A stretch of 7,828 nt of DNA from Candidatus Falkowiibacteriota bacterium (GTDB lineage: Bacteria > Patescibacteriota > Patescibacteriia > Patescibacteriales > JALSMD01). The notes under the pieces are model-generated. The model ran no database searches and had not been told where the DNA came from. It worked only from the letters and a program-made list of their open reading frames with translations. The stretch is taken from assembly GCA_026987855.1 (NCBI GenBank), contig JALSMD010000116.1:1-7828 (forward strand). Reading direction: 5' to 3'. Below are positions 1-5,951 of this stretch, piece by piece; the stretch's first letter is position 1; the number at the start of each line of letters is the position of its first letter. The position numbers were made by a program, and so were the translations under genes.

Positions 1-1
1 T

Positions 2-496
2 AATACCTTTAAAAAAAATAATATCTCTAAATTAGAAAATAACAAACAAGAACAAGAGCCAAAGGAAATTGAAGCAAAAAAAATTATTGCGCACATAGAA
101 GAAAAGCCACAGCAAAACAGTGAGGAAGATAATTTAAAATTTAAAGCTGCTTCTTTTGCGGAAAGATTTGGCAGCTTTTCCAATCAATCCAATTTTCAGA
201 ATATTATTGATTTAAAGTTTTTTATGAGTGATAATATGAAAAGATGGGCTAATAGTTATGTTACTGAATTAAGGCAGAAACATTTAGATCGTTCAGAATT
301 TTATAATATCATAACAAAAGCCATAACAGAGGAAATAAAAGAGCTTGATTTAGAAAAAGGAACGGCTGTTGTTTTAGTGCATACTATTAGAAATGAAAAT
401 AAGGGCAATCAAACTAGTCGTTTTAATCAAGACATTATTATTAAATTTATTAAAGAAAAGGGGGCGTGGAAAGTTGATAGCGCCCATTGGCAATAA
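2..496 (+). CDS. 5'-truncated protein: charged linker plus NTF2-like C-terminal domain, function unknown
   Basis: The frame is open from the left edge, so the start lies outside the window; 164 residues are visible. Residues 1 to about 48 are a Lys/Glu/Gln/Asn-rich low-complexity stretch, as expected of a linker. A globular segment begins near AERFGSFS (53-60). Its C-terminal half alternates strand-like stretches (TAVVLVHTIRNE, DIIIKFIKEKGAWKVDSAHW) and ends in a G-x-W-K-V motif, which resembles the last strands of NTF2-like/SnoaL-type alpha+beta domains. That fold call is inference. The Met at 224 falls inside the globular part and is not a credible start. By analogy with linker proteins in Patescibacteria, an N-terminal membrane segment may lie upstream, but it is not visible. 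It is followed after 16 nt by an anchored DsbA-like gene, suggesting an envelope role. No catalytic motif is recognised. Confidence 0.75.
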   Translation, partial: NTFKKNNISKLENNKQEQEPKEIEAKKIIAHIEEKPQQNSEEDNLKFKAASFAERFGSFSNQSNFQNIIDLKFFMSDNMKRWANSYVTELRQKHLDRSEFYNIITKAITEEIKELDLEKGTAVVLVHTIRNENKGNQTSRFNQDIIIKFIKEKGAWKVDSAHWQ

Positions 497-512
497 TAAT
501 AAAAATAAATTT

Positions 513-1253
513 ATGAAATTATTTTCAAATAATAAAAATACATTATTAGTAGGAGCTGCTTTATTGTCTTTTTTTGCGATTGGTATTCTATATTTTGTTT
601 CTGTTGTTTATGATGTAAATAATAGAATCAGGAAAGAGTCTCAAAAAAATTTAGTAAGACGCGTATATCTAAATAAGAATTATAGTGATTCTGACCCTTT
701 TATTACAAAAAATCCTTCTCTAGAGGACATGTTGACTGGTCCTATAATTTCAGAATTAGATCCAATTTTAGGCAACAGCGATGCGCCTGTCTCAATTGTA
801 GAGTTTGCTGATTATACTTGTTATTTTTGTTATCAAGAAGAACAATTATTAAAGAAAATTATAAAGGATTATAAAGATAGGGTGAATTTAGTTTGGAAAG
901 ATTATCCAGAAGGAGAAATAAATTCAATTTCTTGGCAGGCGGCAATTGCGGCTCGTTGCGCTGGGGAACAGGGGAAATTTTGGGAATATCACAGCAAGTT
1001 ATTTGAGAATTATAAAAATTTAAGCAACGATCTATTCAAGAAGATTGCTAATCAGTTAAACTTAAACATAAAAGAATTTGAATCCTGTCAAAAAAGCGAA
1101 AAGATTATTAGCCTAATAAAAGACAATATAGATGAAGCTAATGCCTTAGATATTGAAGGCATTCCTTTTATTTATATTAATGATCAGGAGGTAATGGGAT
1201 ATATGGGTGAAGAGGACTTAAAAAAGATTATTGATTTAGAATTAAATCGTTAA
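513..1253 (+). CDS. Membrane-anchored DsbA-like thiol-disulfide oxidoreductase (thioredoxin fold)
   Basis: The 246-residue protein has a short basic N-terminus, one hydrophobic segment at about residues 10-35, a polar spacer to about 80, and a DsbA/Thioredoxin_4-type domain to the end. The active site is C103-Y-F-C106 after the strand SIVEFADYT, and the cis-proline loop is G-I-P218-F. Family landmarks AARCAGEQGKFWEYHSKLF (from about 146) and a later Cys are present; C149 and C192 could form the second disulfide seen in many relatives. The predicted topology puts the domain outside the membrane, where it would oxidise or isomerise disulfides of exported proteins. The frame can be extended to an ATG at 393, but that overlaps the previous gene by 104 nt and adds a basic segment before the membrane anchor, so 513 is preferred. 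No ribosome binding site is visible. No DsbB or VKOR partner is in the window. The dipeptide Tyr-Phe between the cysteines is atypical. Confidence 0.88.
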   Translation: MKLFSNNKNTLLVGAALLSFFAIGILYFVSVVYDVNNRIRKESQKNLVRRVYLNKNYSDSDPFITKNPSLEDMLTGPIISELDPILGNSDAPVSIVEFADYTCYFCYQEEQLLKKIIKDYKDRVNLVWKDYPEGEINSISWQAAIAARCAGEQGKFWEYHSKLFENYKNLSNDLFKKIANQLNLNIKEFESCQKSEKIISLIKDNIDEANALDIEGIPFIYINDQEVMGYMGEEDLKKIIDLELNR

Positions 1254-1263
1254 AAACAATAAT

Positions 1264-2649
1264 ATGAGCAGTAATTTGATGGACAAAATTGTATCTTTAT
1301 GTAAAAGACGTGGTTTTGTTTTTCCTTCGTCAGAAATTTATGGAGGTTTTGCTTCTATTTATGATTTTGGACCATACGGTGTAGAGTTGGCTAATAATAT
1401 AAAAAAGGCTTGGTGGCAATATATGGTTCAGGAACGAGAAGATATTGTCGGACTAGATTCCGCTATTTTTATGCATCCTAAAATTTGGGAGGCTAGCGGC
1501 CATGTAGCTGGCTTTTCCGACCCCCTAGTAGAATGTAAAAAGTGCCATGCCCGTTTACGCGCTGATCATTTACTTGAAGATATTGGTGTCTTTGCTGACG
1601 AGAAAATGGGAGAAGAAGAGATTAATAAAATATTTGATGAACATAAAAATAAAGCAAAATGTCCTCATTGTGGCCAACAAGATTTTACGCCTATTCGTAA
1701 ATTTAATCTCTTGGTTAAATCTAATTTAGGAAATTTTACAGATGATTGGAACAAAGAACCCTGTTATTTACGAGGGGAAACATGTCAAGGTATTTATGTT
1801 AATTATAAAAATGTTTTGAATAGCACTCGCGTTAAGATCCCTTTTGGCATAGCTCAAATTGGCAAAGCATTTCGCAATGAAATAACGGCTCGTCAATTTA
1901 TTTTTAGAACAAGAGAGTTTGAGCAAATGGAAATGCAGTATTTTACTCATCCAAATGAGGAAATGAAAGAGTACGAAAAATTGAAGAATTTTCGTTGGCA
2001 ATATTATATTGAAAGATTAGGCTTAAAAAAAGAGAATTTGCGCTGGTCTAAACATGAAAATTTGGTTTTTTATGCGAAAGAGGCTTATGATATTGAATAC
2101 AGGTTCCCCTTTGGGTTTAAGGAATTAGAAGGAGTTCATGCGCGTAGCAATTATGACTTAACACAACACGCAAAGTTTTCTGGAGAAGATTTAAGTTATC
2201 GTGACCCTAAAACAGGAGAGAAATATATTCCCCACATTATTGAGTCTTCGGTAGGAGTTGGTCGTACTTTTTTAGCAATTATTACTGATGCTTATACTGA
2301 AGAAGAAGTGAACGGGGAGACAAGAGTAGTCTTGAAAATAAAAAAAGACTTATCACCAATTAAAGTGGCTGTTTTCCCTTTGTTAAAGAATAAACCAGCT
2401 TTAGTTGATAAGGCACGTGAAATTTTTAATGACCTAAAAGGCGATTTTATGTGTGAATTTGATGATAATGGCAATATTGGAAAACGTTATCGTCGCCAAG
2501 ATGAAATTGGCACACCATTTTGTGTTACAGTTGATTTTGATACCATTGAAAAAGATAACACAGTAACTGTGCGTGATCGCGATACAATGGAACAAGAAAG
2601 AGTCTTAATGGGTGATCTCAAGCAGTATTTAAAGGAAAAATTAGCTTAA
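1264..2649 (+). CDS. glyQS: Glycine--tRNA ligase, single-chain (alpha2, archaeal/eukaryotic-type) class II synthetase
   Basis: This cytoplasmic enzyme charges tRNA-Gly with glycine using ATP. The 461 residues match the usual length of bacterial dimeric GlyRS, which is unrelated in organisation to the two-subunit alpha2beta2 enzyme. The N-terminal signature GGFASIYDFGPYG (27-39) is followed by SGHVAGFSDPLVECKKC. Four cysteines, C91, C94, C133 and C136, form the zinc-binding insert. Class II motif 2 includes FRNE (203-206) and FRTREFEQMEM, the glycine-site region has ELEG (287-290), and motif 3 is GVGRTFLA (331-338). The C-terminal ~100 residues form the anticodon-binding domain (IKVAVFPLL; GKRYRRQDEIGTPFCVTVD). 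The segment usually written RPETAQG reads RGETCQG (170-176), keeping the Glu. The first ATG is used; a second Met at residue 6 is possible. No Shine-Dalgarno is seen. Spacing is 10 nt from the upstream gene and 4 nt to femAB downstream. Confidence 0.97.
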   Translation: MSSNLMDKIVSLCKRRGFVFPSSEIYGGFASIYDFGPYGVELANNIKKAWWQYMVQEREDIVGLDSAIFMHPKIWEASGHVAGFSDPLVECKKCHARLRADHLLEDIGVFADEKMGEEEINKIFDEHKNKAKCPHCGQQDFTPIRKFNLLVKSNLGNFTDDWNKEPCYLRGETCQGIYVNYKNVLNSTRVKIPFGIAQIGKAFRNEITARQFIFRTREFEQMEMQYFTHPNEEMKEYEKLKNFRWQYYIERLGLKKENLRWSKHENLVFYAKEAYDIEYRFPFGFKELEGVHARSNYDLTQHAKFSGEDLSYRDPKTGEKYIPHIIESSVGVGRTFLAIITDAYTEEEVNGETRVVLKIKKDLSPIKVAVFPLLKNKPALVDKAREIFNDLKGDFMCEFDDNGNIGKRYRRQDEIGTPFCVTVDFDTIEKDNTVTVRDRDTMEQERVLMGDLKQYLKEKLA

Positions 2650-2653
2650 ACAA

Positions 2654-3631
2654 ATGAAATTTATTTTTTTAAATAATAAATTAGAATTAAATAAATTAGC
2701 TAGCCAAGGAGAATATAGTCAATTTTTACAATCATGGGAATGGGGAGATTTTCAAGAGAGTTTAGGACATAAGGTTTGGCGTGTAGGCCTGAAAGAAGGA
2801 GATAAGATATTGGCGGCGGCCACTTTTATTAAAAAGCCACTTATAAAAAATTTGGCTTATTTTTATTGTCCGCGCGGTCCTGTGGGACAAATTGATAACT
2901 TTAAAAACTTAAAAATTTTATTAGATTATATAAATAAAATAGCTAAAGAAGAGTCTGCTATATTTTTTCGTTTTGAACCTTTGTATTTATCACACAAAGA
3001 TTTATTTATTAAGACATTTGATGTTCAACCCAGTAAGACTATAATTTTAATTTTAGACAAGAGTAAAGAAGAATTATTAGCTCAGATGCACCCTAAAACT
3101 CGTTATAATATTCGTCTGTCTTTAAGGCGTGGCGTTAGAGTAAGAGAAGGTGACAAGAATGATTTTGATGTCTTTTGGCAATTAATGCTTGAAACTGGTA
3201 AAAGAGATAAATTTCGTTTACATACGCGTGATTATTACCAAAAATTATTTAGCTTTTTTTCCAATAACTTTGATTCCTGTTTAGATATTAAATTTTTGTT
3301 TGCGAGCTTTAAAAAAGAAATTTTAGCTGCCGGAATTTTTGTTTTTTTTGGCAATATGGCTGTTTATGTGCATGGTGCGTCTTCTAGTAGACTACGCAAT
3401 CTTATGCCCACTTATGCCATGCAGTGGAAGGCCATTAAATTAGCAAAAAAGCAAGGTAAAAGATATTATGATTTTTATGGTATAGATGAAACAAAGTGGC
3501 CGGGAGTCACGCGTTTTAAAAAGGGATTTGGCGGGCAAATAGTTCAATATCCCGGAACATTTGACTATGTATTTAATAAGGTTTATTATAAGATATATTT
3601 ATTAGCCAGAAAAGTTAGAAGAAGTTTTTAA
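2654..3631 (+). CDS. FemA/FemB-family aminoacyl-tRNA-dependent peptidyltransferase (double GNAT fold)
   Basis: FemAB/FemX proteins transfer amino acids from aminoacyl-tRNA onto the peptidoglycan stem peptide to build cross-bridges; some relatives act on other acceptors. The 325 residues cover both GNAT-like halves. The first contains the family start FLQSWEWGDFQESLGHKVW (24-42) and YCPRGPV (71-77). The second contains MHPKTRYNIRLSLRRGVRV (145-163), KRDKFRLHTRDYY (183-195) and the C-terminal signature YYDFYGIDE...WPGVTRFKKGFGG (271-294). There is no long coiled-coil arm between the halves as in S. aureus FemA, so it resembles FemX or the short FemAB forms. No signal peptide is present; a cytoplasmic, membrane-proximal location is expected, and the C-terminus is basic. 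It lies 4 nt after the glycyl-tRNA synthetase gene, with no visible Shine-Dalgarno, which suggests translational coupling and possibly glycine as donor. The actual amino acid and acceptor cannot be read from sequence. Confidence 0.9.
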   Translation: MKFIFLNNKLELNKLASQGEYSQFLQSWEWGDFQESLGHKVWRVGLKEGDKILAAATFIKKPLIKNLAYFYCPRGPVGQIDNFKNLKILLDYINKIAKEESAIFFRFEPLYLSHKDLFIKTFDVQPSKTIILILDKSKEELLAQMHPKTRYNIRLSLRRGVRVREGDKNDFDVFWQLMLETGKRDKFRLHTRDYYQKLFSFFSNNFDSCLDIKFLFASFKKEILAAGIFVFFGNMAVYVHGASSSRLRNLMPTYAMQWKAIKLAKKQGKRYYDFYGIDETKWPGVTRFKKGFGGQIVQYPGTFDYVFNKVYYKIYLLARKVRRSF

Positions 3632-3755
3632 TTTGTAGACAGAAGTAATATTATAATAATATAAATAAATACTAATATAGTAAATTGTTAGGCAGTTGTG
3701 ATTTACGAATTGGTATTTATTTGTAAATTGATTCACACATAAACAATCTAATTTT
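3632..3755 (+). promoter_or_regulatory. Intergenic region before adk with AT-rich promoter-like stretch and nested inverted repeat
   Basis: This 124-nt gap is extremely AT-rich. A perfect TATAAT occurs at 3652-3657, but no good -35 lies at normal spacing, so promoter identity is weak. Downstream is a nested set of complementary arms: ATTGTT (3684-3689) with AACAAT (3742-3747), TGTGA (3697-3701) with TCACA (3733-3737), and TTTAC (3702-3706) with GTAAA (3723-3727). In RNA this would give a three-part stem ending 8 nt before the adk start. Short arms in AT-rich DNA can arise by chance. No tRNA, riboswitch or strong terminator is recognised here. Confidence 0.3.
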
Positions 3756-4433
3756 ATGCCTACAAGAAAGATGATTTTAATTTTTTTAGGGCCCCCGGCA
3801 TCGGGAAAAGGAACACAAGCCGAGATTTTAGGTAAAAATTTAGACATCCCTGTTATTTCCATGGGTGAATTGTTGCGATACGAATGTAATCATCATAGTA
3901 AAATAGGAGAAAAAATAAAAGAATATTTAAAAAAGGGAGAATTAGTGCCAGATGATATTGTTCAGAATATTTTATTAAGAAGATTAGAAAAAAAAGATAC
4001 AAAAAAAGGTTTTATTTTAGATGGCTTTCCGCGTCGGATAAAACAGGTTCATTATCTAGAAAACATTAAAAAAATTTTTTTGTCTTCCTCTGATCTTTTA
4101 ATAGTCTTCTATATTAAAGTTAGTGATCAAGAGGCAAAAGCAAGAGTAATAGATAGAAGAGTCTGTGAGTGTGGAGCAGCCTATCACTTAAAATATAATC
4201 CACCCAAAAGAAGAGGTATTTGTGATGTATGCGGAAAAAAAATATATAGACGTTCAGATGACGACCCAAAAGTTGTTAGCAAAAGATTAAGGGACTTTCA
4301 CCGACGTATCAAACCTATTGTTGACTATTTTTCTCGTCAAGGAGTTTTAGTTGAAATAGACGGAGAAAAGAAAATAGAAGAAGTACAAGAAGAGTTAAAA
4401 AACAGGCTTAATGAAATTTTAAATTCCGCATAA
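3756..4433 (+). CDS. adk: Adenylate kinase, long form with zinc-type LID
   Basis: It catalyses the reversible ATP + AMP = 2 ADP reaction in the cytoplasm. The 225 residues show the P-loop GPPASGKGTQ (12-21), the AMP-binding region SMGELLRYE (35-43), DGFPRR (89-94), the LID entry DRRVCECGAAYHL (133-145) and the LID exit CDVCGKKIYRRSDDDP (156-171), followed by the usual C-terminal helices. The LID has four cysteines, C137, C139, C156 and C159, for one zinc. The first pair is C-x-C instead of the usual C-x2-C. The first ATG is used here; a second ATG at 3771 would give MILIFLGPP, closer to the typical N-terminus, and cannot be excluded. No Shine-Dalgarno precedes either. It is flanked by gaps of 124 and 114 nt, so it may be transcribed alone. 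Adk and map are usual neighbours in the ribosomal spc operon, but no ribosomal or secY gene is beside them here. Confidence 0.97.
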   Translation: MPTRKMILIFLGPPASGKGTQAEILGKNLDIPVISMGELLRYECNHHSKIGEKIKEYLKKGELVPDDIVQNILLRRLEKKDTKKGFILDGFPRRIKQVHYLENIKKIFLSSSDLLIVFYIKVSDQEAKARVIDRRVCECGAAYHLKYNPPKRRGICDVCGKKIYRRSDDDPKVVSKRLRDFHRRIKPIVDYFSRQGVLVEIDGEKKIEEVQEELKNRLNEILNSA

Positions 4434-4457
4434 ATTAAACAACAAATTATAATTTAA

Positions 4458-4498
4458 AGCCCATGATCCATGATAATACGGGTTAGATTAAGATTTTT
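4458..4498 (+). terminator. Weak terminator-like element after adk
   Basis: AGCCC (4458-4462) can pair with GGGTT (4480-4484) with one G-U pair, and a five-T run follows at 4494-4498. The loop contains a tandem duplication of CCATGAT (4461-4467 and 4468-4474). The stem is only 5 bp, the loop is long, and the T-run is separated from the stem by 9 nt, so it would be a poor intrinsic terminator. It is listed because it is the only such structure between adk and map. Confidence 0.2.
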
Positions 4499-4499
4499 A

Positions 4500-4530
4500 T
4501 TGTGATTTTTCGTTTTTATTATGTTATATT
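4500..4530 (+). promoter_or_regulatory. Candidate extended -10 promoter for map-mpg
   Basis: TTGTGA (4500-4505) could serve as the -35 element. TG at 4522-4523 followed by one base and TATATT (4525-4530) forms an extended -10. The spacer is 19 bp, longer than the ideal 17, which an extended -10 may tolerate. Transcription would begin near 4537, only about 11 nt before the map start codon, too short for a normal ribosome binding site. This would make the mRNA nearly leaderless. The background is AT-rich, so chance matches are easy. Confidence 0.35.
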
Positions 4531-4547
4531 AATGATTATTTTAATAT

Positions 4548-5372
4548 ATGATTATAATAAAGAATGATAGAGAGATTGAATTAATTGCCCGAGGAGGAAA
4601 AATTTTAGCTAATATTTTGGATGAATTAGAAAAAGCAATTAAGCCAGGCACCAGCACTTTATATTTAGAAAATTTAGCTGTTAGGTTAATTAAAGAAGCA
4701 GGAGGGAGACCATCTTTTCTTGGTTATCGTTCTAGTGTAAACGAAAGGCCCTTTCCTACTGCTTTGTGTACCTCTATCAATGATGAAGTGGTGCATGCTC
4801 CAGCTATCCCCCCCAGAATTTTAAAAGAAGGAGATATTATTGGTATTGATATTGGTATGGAATATCCGTTGAGACAATACAAGAAGCCAGATTGGCCGTT
4901 AAATCCACATTCAAAAGAGGGGGGATATTTTACTGATATGGCTAGAACAGTAGCTGTAGGAAAAATTAGCAACGATTTAAAAAAATTAATACAAGTTACA
5001 AAAAAATCTTTAGATTTAGCTATTAAGATTATTAGACCCAATATTAGTTTGAGGGAAATAGGCCGTGTAATTCAAGGTTATGTTGAAAAAAATGGTTTTG
5101 CTGTTGTCCGTGATTTAGTTGGTCATGGTGTGGGTGTTAAAGTGCATGAGGACCCTCAAATTCCAAATTATTTTATTCCTGATAAAAGTTATGATATTAA
5201 ATTAAAACCAGGAATGGTAATTGCTGTTGAGCCAATGGTTAATATGGGGGATTGGCGCGTTAAATTTGAAGCAGATCGTTTTGCTATAAAAACCATTGAT
5301 GGAAAACCAAGTGCACACTTTGAACATACTATTGCTGTAACCAAAGATGGATGTTTGGTGCTCACAAAATAA
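4548..5372 (+). CDS. map: Methionine aminopeptidase type I
   Basis: It removes the initiator methionine from nascent proteins in the cytoplasm, using a dinuclear metal centre. All five metal ligands of the pita-bread fold are visible: D101 (IGIDIG), D130 (FTDMARTV), H193 (VGHGVG), E228 (AVEPM) and E259 (FEHT). Substrate-site histidines H83 (VVHAP) and H200 (VKVHEDP) are also in place. The 274 residues are a little longer than the E. coli enzyme, largely because 28 residues separate D101 and D130 where E. coli has 10; the extra segment (about 104-126) is rich in Tyr, Pro, Lys and Trp. There is no N-terminal SH3-binding or zinc extension, so this is the bacterial type Ia form. No Shine-Dalgarno is present and no competing start is close by. 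The glycosylase gene follows after 12 nt, probably on the same transcript. Confidence 0.97.
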   Translation: MIIIKNDREIELIARGGKILANILDELEKAIKPGTSTLYLENLAVRLIKEAGGRPSFLGYRSSVNERPFPTALCTSINDEVVHAPAIPPRILKEGDIIGIDIGMEYPLRQYKKPDWPLNPHSKEGGYFTDMARTVAVGKISNDLKKLIQVTKKSLDLAIKIIRPNISLREIGRVIQGYVEKNGFAVVRDLVGHGVGVKVHEDPQIPNYFIPDKSYDIKLKPGMVIAVEPMVNMGDWRVKFEADRFAIKTIDGKPSAHFEHTIAVTKDGCLVLTK

Positions 5373-5384
5373 ATTATAATTAAG

Positions 5385-5951
5385 ATGGTTTTACCTCAAT
5401 CTTTTTATCAACAAAAAACATTAAAAATAGCCCAAAGTTTATTGGGCTGTTTTTTGGTGCGCAAAATGGGTAAAAAAATTATTAAAGCGATGATTGTAGA
5501 GACAGAAGCATATAATGGTCCTTATGACAAAGCTAGCCATGCTAGCATTGGCTTAACTCAAAGAAATAAACCTATGTTTCTGCCAGGAGGTTTTATTTAT
5601 GTTTATTTAACTTATGGCATGCATTATATGTTCAATATAGTTACTGAAAAAGAGGGGTATCCAGCCGCTGTTTTGATTAGAGCAGTTGAACCAGTTGAAT
5701 ATAATTTTGATATCAGAGACTTGAAATTTAATGGTCCTGCTCGTTTGACAAAATCCTTGAAGATAGGGAAAAATTTTAATGCCTTGCCAATTTTTATTAA
5801 GAAACATAATTTATGGTTAGAGAAAAAAAGATTAAAAGATTTTAAAATTGTGCGAGCAGAACGTATAGGCATTGATTATGCTGGCGAGCCGTATAAAAGC
5901 AAAAAATGGCGTTTTTATATTAAAGGCAACAAATTTGTCTCTAAATATTAA
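5385..5951 (+). CDS. mpg: 3-methyladenine DNA glycosylase, AAG/MPG family
   Basis: This base-excision repair enzyme removes alkylated and deaminated purines such as 3-methyladenine and hypoxanthine from DNA. The 188 residues cover the compact bacterial AAG fold. The key motif ETEAY (39-43) supplies the catalytic Glu41 and intercalating Tyr43, equivalent to E125 and Y127 of human AAG. H52 (KASHAS), the RNKPMFLPGGFIYVYLTYGMH segment starting at R60, R99 in VLIRAVEP, and NGPARLTKSLKI (116-127) are all conserved family features. The N-terminal LARxLLG-like stretch (IAQSLLG, 15-21) supports the start at 5385 rather than the Met at residue 28. The gene lies 12 nt after map and has no Shine-Dalgarno. 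A terminator-shaped hairpin lies within its first 25 codons (see separate entry). It ends directly against the end of comF on the opposite strand. Confidence 0.95.
   Translation: MVLPQSFYQQKTLKIAQSLLGCFLVRKMGKKIIKAMIVETEAYNGPYDKASHASIGLTQRNKPMFLPGGFIYVYLTYGMHYMFNIVTEKEGYPAAVLIRAVEPVEYNFDIRDLKFNGPARLTKSLKIGKNFNALPIFIKKHNLWLEKKRLKDFKIVRAERIGIDYAGEPYKSKKWRFYIKGNKFVSKY
5423..5455 (+). terminator. Terminator-shaped hairpin inside the 5' part of mpg
   Basis: AGCCCAA (5429-5435) pairs perfectly with TTGGGCT (5442-5448) across a six-base loop. The stem extends outward by a T-G wobble (5428/5449) and five A-T pairs (5423-5427 with 5450-5454), and the right arm runs into six Ts (5450-5455). This A-tract, GC-core, T-tract design is that of an intrinsic terminator. 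It lies only about 40-70 nt after the mpg start codon and is in frame with conserved protein sequence (KIAQSLLGCFL). It could act as an attenuator that stops transcripts when mpg is not being translated, or it may be a coincidence of codon choice. Confidence 0.4.

Noticed and set aside
224..496. Stand-alone 90-residue gene starting at ATG 224
   Set aside because: The same frame is open to the left edge with protein-like composition, and the Met lies inside the globular domain, so it is an internal codon of a longer gene.
393..512. Upstream ATG extension of the DsbA-like gene
   Set aside because: It would overlap the previous gene by 104 nt and add a non-homologous basic segment before the membrane anchor; the ATG at 513 gives a normal anchored protein.
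3602..3862. Minus-strand open frame across the femAB-adk gap
   Set aside because: Composition is low-complexity Tyr/Ile/Asn from AT-rich DNA, it overlaps two clear genes, and it shows no family motif.
4434..4547. tRNA or small RNA gene between adk and map
   Set aside because: No cloverleaf, no T-loop motif and no strong stem were found; only the weak hairpin and promoter-like elements listed.
4724..5041. Minus-strand open frame inside map
   Set aside because: It lies fully opposite conserved MetAP codons and has no recognisable motif; a shadow of the real gene.
5532..5546. GCTAGC repeated with a 3-nt spacer, and further GCTAGC sites at 1492, 2699 and 5962
   Set aside because: More frequent than simple base composition predicts, but chosen after the fact; the close pair encodes Ala-Ser twice in a conserved AAG segment and the others have no common position or strand context.
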